DNA from: Heterobasidion occidentale
Taxonomy: Eukaryota; Basidiomycota; Agaricomycetes; Russulales; Bondarzewiaceae
Direction of reading: 5' to 3'
DNA: 64,000 bases
NCBI GenBank assembly: GCA_039111635.1
Contig: JBCAQO010000013.1
Coordinates: forward strand, 186,001-250,000
The position numbers and the translations under genes were made by a program. Of this stretch, positions 34,931 to 46,386 are shown piece after piece; position 1 is the stretch's first letter; every line of letters starts with the position of its first letter. The notes beneath the pieces were generated by a model, which was not told the origin of the DNA, made no database searches, and worked only from the letters and a program-made list of their open reading frames with translations.

Positions 34931-36475
34931 AGTGCAGAAGTATCATCGTCTCATTTTCTGTGTTGTAATCGCATCGTCTCTTTCTATCTTTCTTTCTCCG
35001 GCCGATCATGTCTGATTCGCAACGAGCGCTCCGTCAGTCATCCAAGCGTCTATGCGTGAGATATGGCCGTCCGCGGAGGGACGAGTAGAGCCCGAAGCTG
35101 CACCGTGCGTGGGATGCAGGCGGGAACGATGCTGTCAAGCTTACATCGATGTTTGATGGGGAACCCAGGTATCATCCCATAGAACGTTCTTTCTTTTTTC
35201 TCCCACCCGTTATATTTAAACATCAGGATTCCTGCAGTTGACCTTTAGACCAGCTGCCATAGAGTATCTGTCACCTAAGGCATGTCTCTGGCATGCTCGC
35301 TAGAAGACAACGAGGACGCGCTTCACCAAGGTGAAGCGGGGGAGTGTTTGTGTTGGGGACCCAGCACTTCTGTTCGGCCACACACGCCGGGCACTGTAGC
35401 TAAGCGTTTGGTGAAGGCGGATACTGAGCGGCGCAGTGACTGATGCCGCTTTTTTTCAGGATCTTGGGCGCTTGAGCCGCACAACAGGCTTCTTGACAGC
35501 GAAGTCAAAATTGATATCCTTGGGGATAACTAAACAAATACGTTTGCTCACGACATCGAACTGCAGGGTGGCCAGCACCTGTCTTACGGGTGACGCCCAC
35601 GTTTTGAGTTGTACCTAGCTGGTCGGCCTATCCTCAAGACTTGCTTCAGGCTCTATGGGTCTCTGCTTTCGATACCGCACATCCAAACCCTATGTATGGT
35701 CATATGTATCGCCTTTGCTTCCAGGGAATCCCGAGGCTCGAACCCCTCGATGCTATCGATGCCATGGGAAGAGATGGAAGACGTACCTCGGCGCGCCTCC
35801 GAAGATCGCTTCTCATGAGACTGTCCCACAATTTCCTGCGTACGTCACTTCTAAAATTTAGAATCACAGTCCAATCGACTCATAATCCAGATAATGGGTA
35901 CACATCTAGATGCAGCCTTTTCTGGGCTCACAAATTCCCGAGGGTGAGTTACATGAGCTGCTCGCCCCTCTGATCATGCGAAGTTTTCTACTTCCATGAC
36001 CATATACGAGGAGCCATCTACTGAATAGACACTGCTAGTAAGTAGATCATGCTCAGTAAAATGTTGGAAACTCACATCTTGACTTAGGCTTGAGCGAATA
36101 CCTTCCACATATGGCAATAGTCAAGTCTGAAAATAGTAAGCGAGCGCCAAGTTCTTCTCGCGTCTTTCATTTTAATTTTTACTCCGCTCAGCACTTTGGG
36201 GTCAAACGGAAACACTTCGCCGCACCGGTGAATGCATGGCAACGGGACCCAGTGAGTAGGTGCCATAAGTATATTTAGCCTCCAGACCGGCGCCGTTTGC
36301 TCTCGGCTTGGCGGGACGTGACAGTTCGTGAAACCGAGAAGGACCGAGAATCACCAGATGGGGAGCACGCACAATTCATCCCGGCTGCGGCGAACAAGTC
36401 TTCTGTGAAGCATATCGGAGCGCTAGTGGGGGCGTTCCAACACCCTTAAATTCGACTCGAGGATGGCTGTCGTCT
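34931..36475. other. Intergenic stretch
   Basis: About 1.5 kb without a recognised gene. Open frames at 35609-35973 show no domain. Confidence 0.4.
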
Positions 36476-36623
36476 CTTCATCCTCTCCTCCTCTTTCTCT
36501 CAGTCTCCCACAGTCGGTCCTTTCCCCGTCCCTTCCTTTTGCTCCTTCTTCTACCTGTCTTTTACGAAGAAGAGCTTTACCCTCCCGAACATTACAGAAG
36601 AATCCGCTGATTAACTGCTCGAT
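36476..36623 (+). promoter_or_regulatory. Pyrimidine-rich leader of the PRIA-like repeat gene
   Basis: A C/T-rich block (strongest at about 36476-36560) lies directly upstream of the ATG at 36624, a pattern seen at strongly expressed fungal promoters and transcription starts. No clear TATA box was seen. Confidence 0.4.
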
Positions 36624-38813
36624 ATGAAATTGTCCACTGCGTTTCCGCTGTTGGCGGCCGCTGCTGCCCCAGCCCTTGCGTCATCCCATAATCGCGCACT
36701 CTCTTCCCGCCAGGCCCATGTCGGCCGTGGTCTCATAGATATCTGTGTAGGCCTTGATGTTGACCTGACGCTTCTCGACGTCCAAAGAGATGGTATGTCC
36801 TTTCGCTCTGCGTTCTTTCAGTAATTTTGAATTTTCTTTTCCGATTGTGATAGGACATCCGCTCGTTGCTGGACATCTCGACGTTTGCTTATGCTTGTCT
36901 GTCCTTCCTGACTTCGTCAAGTCCAACTCCGTTTGTCAGTCTGCTGCGCTTCTGGTTGGCGAGCTGAAGGTCCAGTCTATCCTGGAAGACCTCGTATGTG
37001 TGCTTTCTCTCCTCCCCTTTTGGTGTAAGCGTACTAAGTTAGGGGGACTAGATTCATGGCCACAACGACAAGCAAAACTGCAAGTACCCCAATCACTGTA
37101 CCCCGCTTTGTCTTCCCAAGGCACCCTGCAACTTCCAGTGCAAGGATGGCTATCGTCCTAGCTATGCTTCCGGCGCGAACGCCACTGACCCCAACACTGT
37201 TCCCACTGACTGTAATTGCCCCGCGCCGCTGTCTGAATGTAATGGACAGTGCGGTAGCTTCCCTCATGGTTGTGGTACTCAGGCGCCCTCTTCCCGCCGT
37301 AAGCGTACGAATGCGCCCAAGTGCGACGCTGGCAAGACTGTCTGCGGTGTCCCCGGCGGCAGCTCTGGTAAAGGGTGGGAGTGTGTTGACACCACGCGGG
37401 ACCTCGAGTCATGTATGTTTTTATCTGCTTGATGTTGATTGTAGAGACTGAGTGTGAGCTCGTGCAGGTGGTGGTTGCGCAATCGCATCTCCTTTCGATA
37501 CCCTGGCTACTCGTTCTCCTGGCGTCGACTGCTCCGCCATTCCTAACGTCTCTGCCGTTGCTTGTGAAGCGAGCAAATGCGTCGTTTCCACTTGTGCTCC
37601 TGGATTCATCCCCTCTCCCGCCAAAGACTCTTGCATTTCCCTTAACAAGCGCGATATTAACGCCGCCGGTGTCGAAGGCATAGTTGCCCATGTCGGTGGT
37701 CTCGTTGGTGCCAAGGAATTCGGTGCGGGTGCTGCCCACATAGGTCGTGACATCGATGCTGCTGGTGTTGAAGGCTTGGTTGCCCACGTTGGCGGTCTCG
37801 TTGGCGTCGCTGAAGGTGCTGCTGGTGGACTCCACGTCGGTCGCGATATCAAGGCTGCTGGTGTTGAAGGTCTCGTCGCTCATGTTGGTCATGTTGCTGG
37901 TGTGAAGGAGGCGGGTGCTGGTGCCGTCCACGTTGCTCGCGATATCGACGCCGCAGGTGTTGAGGGTCTCGTCGCGCATGTTGGTGGCCTCGTTGGTGCC
38001 AAGGAATTCGGCGCAGGTGGACTCCACGTCGGTCGTAACATCAAGGCTGCAGGTGTTGAGGGCATCGTCGCCCACGTCGGCCATCTTGCTGGTGTGAAGG
38101 AGGCCGGTGCTGGAGCTGTTCACGTCGCACGCGATATTGATGCCGCTGGAGTCGAAGGATTGGTTGCTCATGTAGGCGGCCTCGTCGGTGTTGCTGAGGG
38201 TGCTGCTGGTGGTCTTCACATTGGGCGCGACGTCAAAGCGGCTGGTGTTGAGGGTGTTATCGCACACGCCGGTGGCCTTGTCGGCGCTAAGGAACATGGT
38301 GCAGGTGCTCTCCACATTGGCCGGGACATCAATGCCGCAGGTGTTGAAGGTGTTGTCGCTCACGTCGGTGGACTCGTTGGCGCTAAGGAATTCGGCGCTG
38401 GTGGTCTCCACGTCGGCCGTGACTTGAACGCAGGTGGTGTCGAAGGTGTTGTTGCCCATGTCGCCGGAATTGCTCATGCCAAGGAGTTCGGCGCTGGGGG
38501 CCTTCATGTCGGCCGGGACATCAATGGAGCGGGCGTTGAAGGTGTGATTGCCCACGTCGGCGGCCTTGTCGGCGCGAAGGAGTTCGGTGCCGGTGCAGTT
38601 CATGTTGGCCGTGATATTGATGCTGCTGGTGTAGAAGGATTGGTTGCCCATGTTGGTGGGCTTGTTGGCGTGGCCGAAGGCGCTGCAGGTGGCCTTCATG
38701 TCGGTCGCGATATTGACGCCGCCGGTGTTGAGGGCCTCGTCGCTCATGTCGGGCATCTCGCTGGTGTCGCTGAGGGCGCGGCTGGTGGTCTCCACGTTGG
38801 CCGTCGTGCGTAG
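36624..38813 (+). CDS. PRIA-like cysteine-rich secreted protein with twelve 32-residue repeats
   Basis: A secreted protein of about 670 residues. It has a signal peptide (MKLSTAFPLLAAAAAPALAS), DICVGLDVDLTLLDV, LDVCLCLSVLPDFVKSNSVC, a Cys-rich PRIA-like region with CTPLCLPKAPCNFQCKDGYR, CNCPAPLSECNGQCGSFPHG (about 37205-37265) and TVCGVPGGSSGKGWECVD, then VDCSAIPNVSAVACEASKCV. From about 37656 a perfectly phased array follows: twelve units of 32 residues (96 bp), consensus GRDIDAAGVEGLVAHVGGLV plus (G/A)xxEGAAGGLHV, ending GRRA at TAG 38813. Introns lie before the array (near 36791-36852, 36994-37051 and 37413-37467), so the repeats sit in one exon. The Cys blocks match the gene at 15117-16725. 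PRIA proteins are tied to fruit-body development. The repeat function is unknown. Confidence 0.82.
37656..38810 (+). repeat. Twelve coding tandem repeats of 96 bp
   Basis: Units begin at RDINAAG, RDIDAAG, RDIKAAG, RDIDAAG, RNIKAAG, RDIDAAG, RDVKAAG, RDINAAG, RDLNAGG, RDINGAG, RDIDAAG and RDIDAAG. The unit length is constant. Variation falls mainly at the fourth residue (D/K/N) and in the xxEGAAGG segment (VAEGAA, VKEAGA, AKEFGA). Confidence 0.9.
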
Positions 38814-39162
38814 AGAGCCAGTTATGGATTATGGACTTAGGAGTTACTCGTTGTCATACCCACCATTAGTCTTCGACATACCCCACTCTCACATTAACCG
38901 CCACGATTCCACTATCTTTTAGATCGTTTACTTTACGCGGGGGTGCAATGAAAAATGTAATTCAGGTGCTGCTTACCCTCAGTCGTGATTTGATCTTGGC
39001 GTAATCCCAGTGTGATTGCTGCCATGGATCGTCAAGTGATTGCTTGGTTCAGGTCTTGCTGTGACTCTCCTCTCGACCCAAATCGATCCAGTAAAAGGGC
39101 ACAGGTCAGCGTAATAGGTTCTGCTACCTCTCAATTACTAGCCATTGGATAGTATAATCAGT
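38814..39162. other. Convergent 3' flanks
   Basis: This lies between the ends of two convergent genes. Nothing was recognised. Confidence 0.45.
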
Positions 39163-41428
39163 TCACAATGTAGCCTCCAGTCTTTTTGCCCTCCGCTCCT
39201 CTGTCAAAGGCTCAAGTTCATTGTTATCAACGGGTCGGAATATCCAAGTGAGCCAGTTGCCTCCGCTTCTCATCGTTCGAAGACCCATATCTTGAAGTAG
39301 ATCGTCGGCTGCCTGCGGCCAACTATCGCACACGGATGGTGTTAGCGGCTGCAGTTCTCATGAAAAGAAACGGAAGCATCACTCACTCGAAGAAGGCAAA
39401 ACTGGTGCTGTAACTCTCGTTCGCCCACAAGAACATGTCGGGGTAGCGTTGCCTATTCCATGCCGCGACGCGTTGGCATTCTTCGAGTGCAACATCGCGG
39501 GATGGGACGTGCAGAAAGGAGTCACCCAGGAAATAAGAAGAAATCCAGTGTGCCGACGCCTCGAAAAGATATGCAGGGTTCGCCGTGAACTACGGAGGTA
39601 CAAATTCGGCTGGTGTAACTCAAGGGCGAAAGTGGGGGTGCACTTACCACTCCCCCGTTGATGGCGAAATCGCGACACTCAATGCTCTGTGCGGGGATCA
39701 GGCCTCGATAGATGAGCGTGGTCGCGTGCTCTGCCTCAGACAGCTTTGAGGGCGGATTGGCCAGAGAGGGATAATCCCACTTGTGTAGGTCTGTCGGCGG
39801 CTGCTTCGTAAGGCCTATCTCATCTGCTAATTCGTCTGCATCCAATTTCAATGACGACAGAAAAAATCCAGTTGACGCACGCGCTCACCTTCAAATAAGC
39901 CTTTCCACGACGACTGATATCCTGTGGCCAGTATCACAGCCTCCGCGTCTATGACTTCACCTGTGTTTAGAATGACAGAATGCCCGTCATCACCGAAACT
40001 GGCAGCACGAGCAGGCGCCAACAACTCGATCTTATTTTGACGAGCCAACGTGTAAAACCCGTCAGGAGCGCCCACACCTTCGTCGTTAGTACGCAAGGAC
40101 CAGAAAATTGAGGGTGACTTGCGGAGAGGAGACTGTTTTGGGACGGAGAACGTCAAGAACTGTAGTGATGATGATTTCAATGGTCATGTTCTGTCCTAAT
40201 GGGCGACAGCCGACTCACCGAGCTCCATCGAAGAAATCTGTTGAATCCGTGAATCAACCAGCTCCCGGGAGTGGTCTGATGGAGAAACTTCCTGTTTTCC
40301 AAGATGGTCTGAGTTCAGTTATATATGTTTTCTCATGTAGGAACAACGCACTCCAAACGGCTTGTCATGGGGTAATGACCGACAAAAACAGCCATAAATC
40401 TGTGGGAGAGAAGTAAGCCATAGGCCTGGATTCATACTAGGGCATAAACCTCACCGACTCTTTCGAATCGCATCAGGCAGGGGAATCGGGCTCGCAAGAA
40501 TAGCGTCCACTTTTTCAAAAATCATCTTGACTCGACGGCCCTGCGACGCGAAGTAGGCAGCAATACTGTTATTCATGACAAGTCGGAATCAGCCGGGTTG
40601 ATCACTCAAATGAGCCCAAGCGCCTATTGCTTACTCTTGCGCCGATTTCCCCCCGCCGATGACAAGGACAGTTCCGCGAGTAGACCTCTCCGAGGACGAC
40701 TCAGTCGCGGCAAGGACCTTAGGAATGTTTGCATTGAAAACGGAAGAATGTATCACTGGCCCTCTGAATTTGCTGCGGCCCGCCTCTAAATTCGGCGGTA
40801 CAAACGGGTTGCTCATGCCCTGTGTCGAAGCGCCCGTCGCCCATATTGTCTCATCAGCCAAAATCATTCCATTCAAAATGGACCGACCGAAGTAGAGACT
40901 CACGCCTGTACAGAGCACAAGCTTGTCAAAGTGCAGATCCTCTGTTGATGCCTCGTGTGCACCTGTCGCCGCGGATCTGACGCGCACCACCCAGCCGGAG
41001 CCTGCGGGCCCACGCTCAATGCGCACAACCTCAGTTTTAAACCTAATGCATCCGCTAAGGAACGTGTCTGCATACGCCTCCATGTACATCCGCACATCCT
41101 CGCCTGACAATCTGCCGCCCGTCTTCTGGGAATCTTTCGGATCGGGCATCGGCAGCCCAGAAAGCCAGTAGTGGCCATGAACGCTGCATCAGAATATAAA
41201 ATTCCTTCGGTTGAGTTGGTGGATCACGGATAGTCGTCGAAGAGAAACCTGCCTGTTTATCTTGAGCGCAGGATACACGCGCTCTGCCGCCCAGGTGCCC
41301 CCGGGGGACGCGTCCCGTGTGAGTAACGTGACCGTGAAGCCATCGTCTCGCAGGACTTTGCCTGTCACCAGTCCCGCAACGCCAGCACCGACGACACACA
41401 CTCTGCCCTTCGCACTGTTGGCCTGCAT
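39163..41428 (-). CDS. FAD-dependent monooxygenase, flavin-containing monooxygenase type
   Basis: It oxidises nitrogen-, sulfur- or carbonyl-containing small molecules with NADPH and O2. It starts at ATG 41428 (MQANSAKGRVCVVGAGVAGL). The FAD Rossmann motif is VVGAGVAGLVTGKVLRDDGF (about 41400-41340), then DASPGGTWAAERVYPALK. After an intron it reads YWLSGLPMPDPKDSQKTGG, DVRMYMEAYADTF and the FMO signature FRGPVIHSSVFN (about 40765-40730). The NADPH Rossmann motif is VLVIGGGKSAQE (about 40665-40631). Later exons include RKSPSIFWSLRT, EAVILATGYQSSWKGLFEGE and NWLTWIFRPVDNNELEPL, ending RLEATL at 39163. Several in-phase introns. Length is about 560-600 residues. The substrate is not predictable, and there is no nearby biosynthetic core gene. 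Confidence 0.85.
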
Positions 41429-44400
41429 CGTAGAGGAAGTAAAAGCTCGCCGAGGCGATCGTTTTCACAGGGCTCAGCAGCGCCCTTGATATAATCTTAG
41501 CGCATCTAGGGACTCCGCGGCACGACATAGCGCCCTCAGACACCCTGCGGCAATGGAGCAATCTGACCATCCTGAGCAGCAGTTGTCTTCTGTTGATCTC
41601 AGCATTGAACGTTTCATCAATGCGTCAATTCGAAATCAATACTCGTTTTCATCGTCAACCTACTTGCCTGCTTGTTGCGGGGTCTGGCATTGTGATCAGC
41701 TCATGAAAAGACGCTAAATTCTCTGCTTGAAAGACCAGCTGGGTCGCCTTGTTGGAGCTTGTTGGAAGGAGTTTGGATTCAACAAGGTACGTGATGGATG
41801 CACGCATGAATGCTTGGCCCGACATTTACTGAAAGATCAATCAGGGATTATCTAGGAAATCCCTGCACATCATCATCAACGAGGGCTCAGGGAAGCCAAA
41901 GGGTCCTCAGAGCCGCGCTCTAAACTATTCATTAAATGCTTGTTTGCTTCGGGTCAACCATGTTGTAACCGTGACCGGGCCGCTATAGGTATCACTTGTC
42001 AAGGGGAATCTGCCAAAAAACCCATTCCTGTCTCTTTCCTACACTTGGCATATACGCACGCCTCGCATTCCCAAGGCCGTGATCCAGTCTCCCAAGTCCA
42101 GGTTTACCTCAAGGTCACGTTGGACTTGCGGTATCATGCCTCTCTTCGGCTGTTTGCACGCTGAATACCTTGTCCAAGCTGCGACCTCAAAGTCCTTTAG
42201 GCTGTCAGTTGACGCCACCTTGTTCATGCGCACGTCGGTCAATATGTCGCATCGTAATTGTGACAACACTCGCTTGCATGCATTGCGTCTACGACACTGA
42301 CATTCCACAAGCGTTCTCGAGAGCCAGACGAGCGAGCAACATGGGCCTATCTCTTGATCATCCTCGATACATCACGGTGCCTTCGTCGGCGCAAAGCTCA
42401 CCGCGTCTTGTCTTAACCGCATCTGTTGGAGATATTTGAGCTCTGTCATATTCAACAATCCACGGTAGGTGTATAGACGGACCAGGAATCCGAATCAGCC
42501 AACTTGATGCCAACTTTCGGCAACCTGAATGGACCCGATGTCGTGCACCGCATCTCTTGCCCACCCTCGAGCTCGCCGTAGATAGTGTAGGAGTATCAAG
42601 CCCGCCGTAGAATGCGCACCATACAGAATGATGCGCGCGTGTGCCCCATCTCACTCTCAATATCCCTGCGATGCGGCCTGGCGCCCTTGTCCGTACCCTG
42701 CGCGTCCCTGCACGACGCCTTGCCGAGGCTCGCGTTTCATGGCCTGATGCGCGCAATTTTCTATGGGGACTGGCCGACGGCTCATGGTGGCCACGCTTCG
42801 ACGACGTCGGACCGACGTATCTCCGCTGACTGGCAACAAGGCGACGATGTTCCGAGCGGATGCGTCAGGTATCATCGAATGTACACACATCGCGTGTCTG
42901 GGCCCGCCGAGGGCCCGTCGGCGCGTTTAAGTTTTGTCAGAGCTGTGATTTTCACGCCAACACAAACCGCATCCATTCTTTCTGCCTTCTGGTATGCGAA
43001 ATATCCTTACGCGCGTTGAGGGGCATGTCGAGGGCGTCGAGGTCGCACATCACCTCATCTTGGATCCAGCGCTCCGCTCTGCCCTGCTCTTGTTGCTCCG
43101 GCCCTCGTCACGCGACAGGTTCCAGCTTTCAAAGCCTCAGCCTTCTTCGTAAAGACGGAACGGAGCTCGCGGACGACTGTGGCCACTGAGTTGCCTATTT
43201 CGTCGCCATGTCTCAGCCAACTCAGGCGCGGACTCGGATCCACAAAAGCGTATACATATATACGCATATATTAGTGTCCACACTGGCCTAGGCGCGACAG
43301 TGCATGCACAAGACCATGGTAACGACGCTGCGCACCGCCCAGCCTGTCATCCACTTATTATATTACACGCACGGTCGCCGAACTGCCCGAACGTGTCGTA
43401 AAATGCAATAAAATTTATGGGTGCGTCGTTTGAAACTGCTGCATGATTTGTTTTTCTGCACGACCGGACGCGCGGCACCGGCGAGCGGCGCCGACAAGTC
43501 ACTTTCAATGACGATGACAATCCTGCCGATGTCATGGATCCCGACGCAATCAGCTGACGGAGGCAGTACTGCTGCTGCCTATACCATACGGGCCTATACG
43601 GTTCAAAAGATCAGCGCCCCGGCCATCAAGCATCAGCGTTGATGTGAGCGGTGGTGCCGATGTCGAGCGGTGGATTGATGCGGCTCGATCTATGAGCTCG
43701 ATGCGTGCGCAGCCTTGCGTCACGTATCTGTCCAGCCTCGATCTGGGGACGCAAGGTTTGATGGTGGTGGTGTGTCCAATCGCTGGTTTGCGTTGATGAT
43801 CGGGATGTCCGAGGGACCAGACGCAGGCGAGATCAGACGCAGACGCAGATGCAGAATCAAGTGTCGAGCAGGGCGCACATCAGGCTGACAAGTGCAGTAT
43901 TCGGGAAGTGCATGGACAGGACATGATGCATGATGCATGATGCATGACAGGCCCTGGGTTGGGTGCAATCGTGAAAGTCTCTAGAGAGCATTCGACAATA
44001 GACAAGATTCTGGACACATTCGATGTCAGTCAGACGAGTGTTCGATGTCAGCCAGACAAGTGGCAGTGCCTCTCGATGGCGGTGATGGCGGCGGCGGCTC
44101 AAGCAATGTGTCACGACGGGTCGGAGATGAATCCCGCGCAGACCTGCGGCCTGACAGAAGTACTTTGGTGACGCGGACGGAGATCCCGAGAGCGTCCGAG
44201 CAATGAACGGGAAGACGAGCAATGAGCGTTGAACGAGGAGAAAGGCACGTTCCAGTCACTGTCCGGCAGACAGGTGGCAGCGCTCGACAGCGGCAGTGGC
44301 GGCGGCGGCGGCGTTTGTCTCATGTCCCGTGTGTTGTGTCTCGTGTCTCGGCATGCTTGCACGGGTGCGATCACCATCCCCGGTGGCCGAAGCTGGATGA

Positions 44401-46080
44401 TTGACCTCAGCCCTCAAGGCCTCAGGACCGATCGACATGCGCGAGACATCTCGAATGAAGGCTGAAGGTTCAAGTGAGACAAGCAGGGCCTCGCTGACTG
44501 GAGTGAGACCGCGTTGCCTCCGCGCAGAGCGGATGCGCGGTAGGACGCGGTGAACATCTATCAAATGCTGTACTCACGGGCGTGAGCGTGAGCGTGGAGA
44601 TTTTGCGAGGCCAGATGCACGTACGCACGCGTACCTTCCCAGTACCTACCTCTCGTACATTCGCTCGCTAATGGTCGATCCATCGGAGGATGAGCCCAAT
44701 CGAGAAGGAAAAAATGCCGCATAGAATACCGTTTCGTCGAATGGCCGGACGCTCCCACAATTTGGAGAGTCGAGACCGACGCGGCGAGACGCGGGCGCGT
44801 CCGTCGGCACCCGTCGCCGCGCACTTCTCGGTCAGTTACCTTCAGCTTACGCGCGGTTACGCGCAGCCGTCAGGCGTTACGCGGCGCCACACCGATCAGA
44901 ATCTCCGCACGGAAGCCGATCCACTTCATCCTTGGGGCCGAAGTCTAGAAAATCCAGGGGCAGTCGAGTCGGACGGGCTAGTGAGGTGAATTCGTGACGG
45001 TATTTCGAGCGTAGGAAGACAATCACAAGTAGATAGTGGCGCAACATGCAGCTGCACAGCGTTCGTATCCTGGATGGGACGACCGAGAGGGCCGAGGGGA
45101 TGATGAGGCCCGGGGAGAGAAGACAATAAGCAAGTATTATAGGCAAGGAAGGGGCTGTACTTACCCGCTCTGCTCTGAGGCTCTGCATGATCCGCAAGCA
45201 AAGCGAACGTGTAGGCGACTGGGCTGTCTCGAGAGGAGATGTGTAAGTAGTTACGAGCGTTCATTAGGCTCTGCGAGAAATGATGAATGGAATGGATGGC
45301 GTTGCCACAGCCTGCGTGAAGAGATGTGATCTGGATCCACAATGGGAGATGCCGGTCCCGATCGGGGTCTGAATTTGCATTTTGCCCGCAAAATCGGGCG
45401 ATGTCCCTTTTCTGGCGTCCTCGCTGGGATGCTTTTGGGCATCGGCGGGTTGCATACGTTCCATGCTGCCTCGAGGCGTACATGACGCCGCACTCGCTCC
45501 CGCAGCCCTCTCCGCGCGCGCCCAAATCGCCAACGCTGGCGAAATCAACGAGGGTTCGAGTGCCGTCATGCACAGGCACGCACCAGAAGTGCTTATTTCG
45601 AACTGTGCGAAAAATGCCGGGAGGGGGAGATCAGTGGGAGATCCAGCGGAGGATAAGTGACCGGCGGGGGTGCGGCAGTGGTGCGGACGAGTGCGGACAT
45701 GCCGGCGACGCGCCGATCGGAGTCCGATTCGAGATCATGTCATCGCCCATGGGCCGGTCGGGCAGGAGCCTCGGAGCTGTGCACTCGCTGTTGTACTGCC
45801 TCGCCAGCGTGCTTCAGCTTGACGCAGGGGCTGTGGGCTCTGAAAGCAGTCGGACGACATTGTCTGGCCATAGACGTGCGCGGGTCCCCATGTTATCGTG
45901 CTTGTTGTGCTGGAGGCAGGTGCGGGTATAAGTACGGCAAGGATGCGGGCGTGATCTGGATAACCTCCCGTCCGAAGCCCAGAAGCCCCCTCGCTCGCGT
46001 CGCAGTGGCCATTTGCAGTCCGAAAAGGAGAAGAGAACTCCGCCAGAGGAGCGCCGTAATTTCGTCACGTCACCGCGTCC
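41429..46080. other. 4.6 kb without a supportable gene
   Basis: I found no domain in any frame. The longest open frame (44926-45579, - strand, 217 residues) is Ser/Pro/His-rich without a recognisable motif. A direct ATGATGC repeat lies at 43923-43945, and a CpG-rich segment at about 44750-44890. This could hold regulatory sequence, a non-coding RNA or decayed transposon sequence. No evidence decides. Confidence 0.45.
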
Positions 46081-46386
46081 GAACTTCGAACATTTTATTC
46101 CAAGTTTCGCAGGCCCTGCTTCCTTCCTGCACGCTTCCTCTCTCCCTCACTACATATCATTATCCCTCCTCTGTCCTCCCCTGAGCGCCTGTCGTCGCAC
46201 TCGTATTTATACCTCTCATACCCATCAGCCGCATCGCCCCTCGCTCCCCACGACCCACACACACAGCCCATATCCCCCAGCCAGCGATCGACCTACCTTC
46301 AAGCCCTGTACAATCCAGATAACACTCGCGGTATACCCACCCACTCAACAGCTGCACAGATCGTCCCTCGCCAGTTCACTACCGTC
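46081..46386 (+). promoter_or_regulatory. Pyrimidine-rich leader upstream of the F-box gene
   Basis: A strongly C/T-rich 300-bp segment, especially 46130-46260, directly precedes the ATG at 46387 and is typical of fungal promoter and 5' UTR sequence. Confidence 0.35.

Noticed and set aside
37158..38795. 545-residue open frame antisense to the PRIA-like repeats
   Set aside because: It is a by-product of the 96-bp sense repeats and GC-rich codons. The sense gene has a signal peptide, cysteine blocks and in-phase introns.
44926..45579. 217-residue - strand open frame
   Set aside because: No motif, biased composition and no splice context. Insufficient for a gene call.
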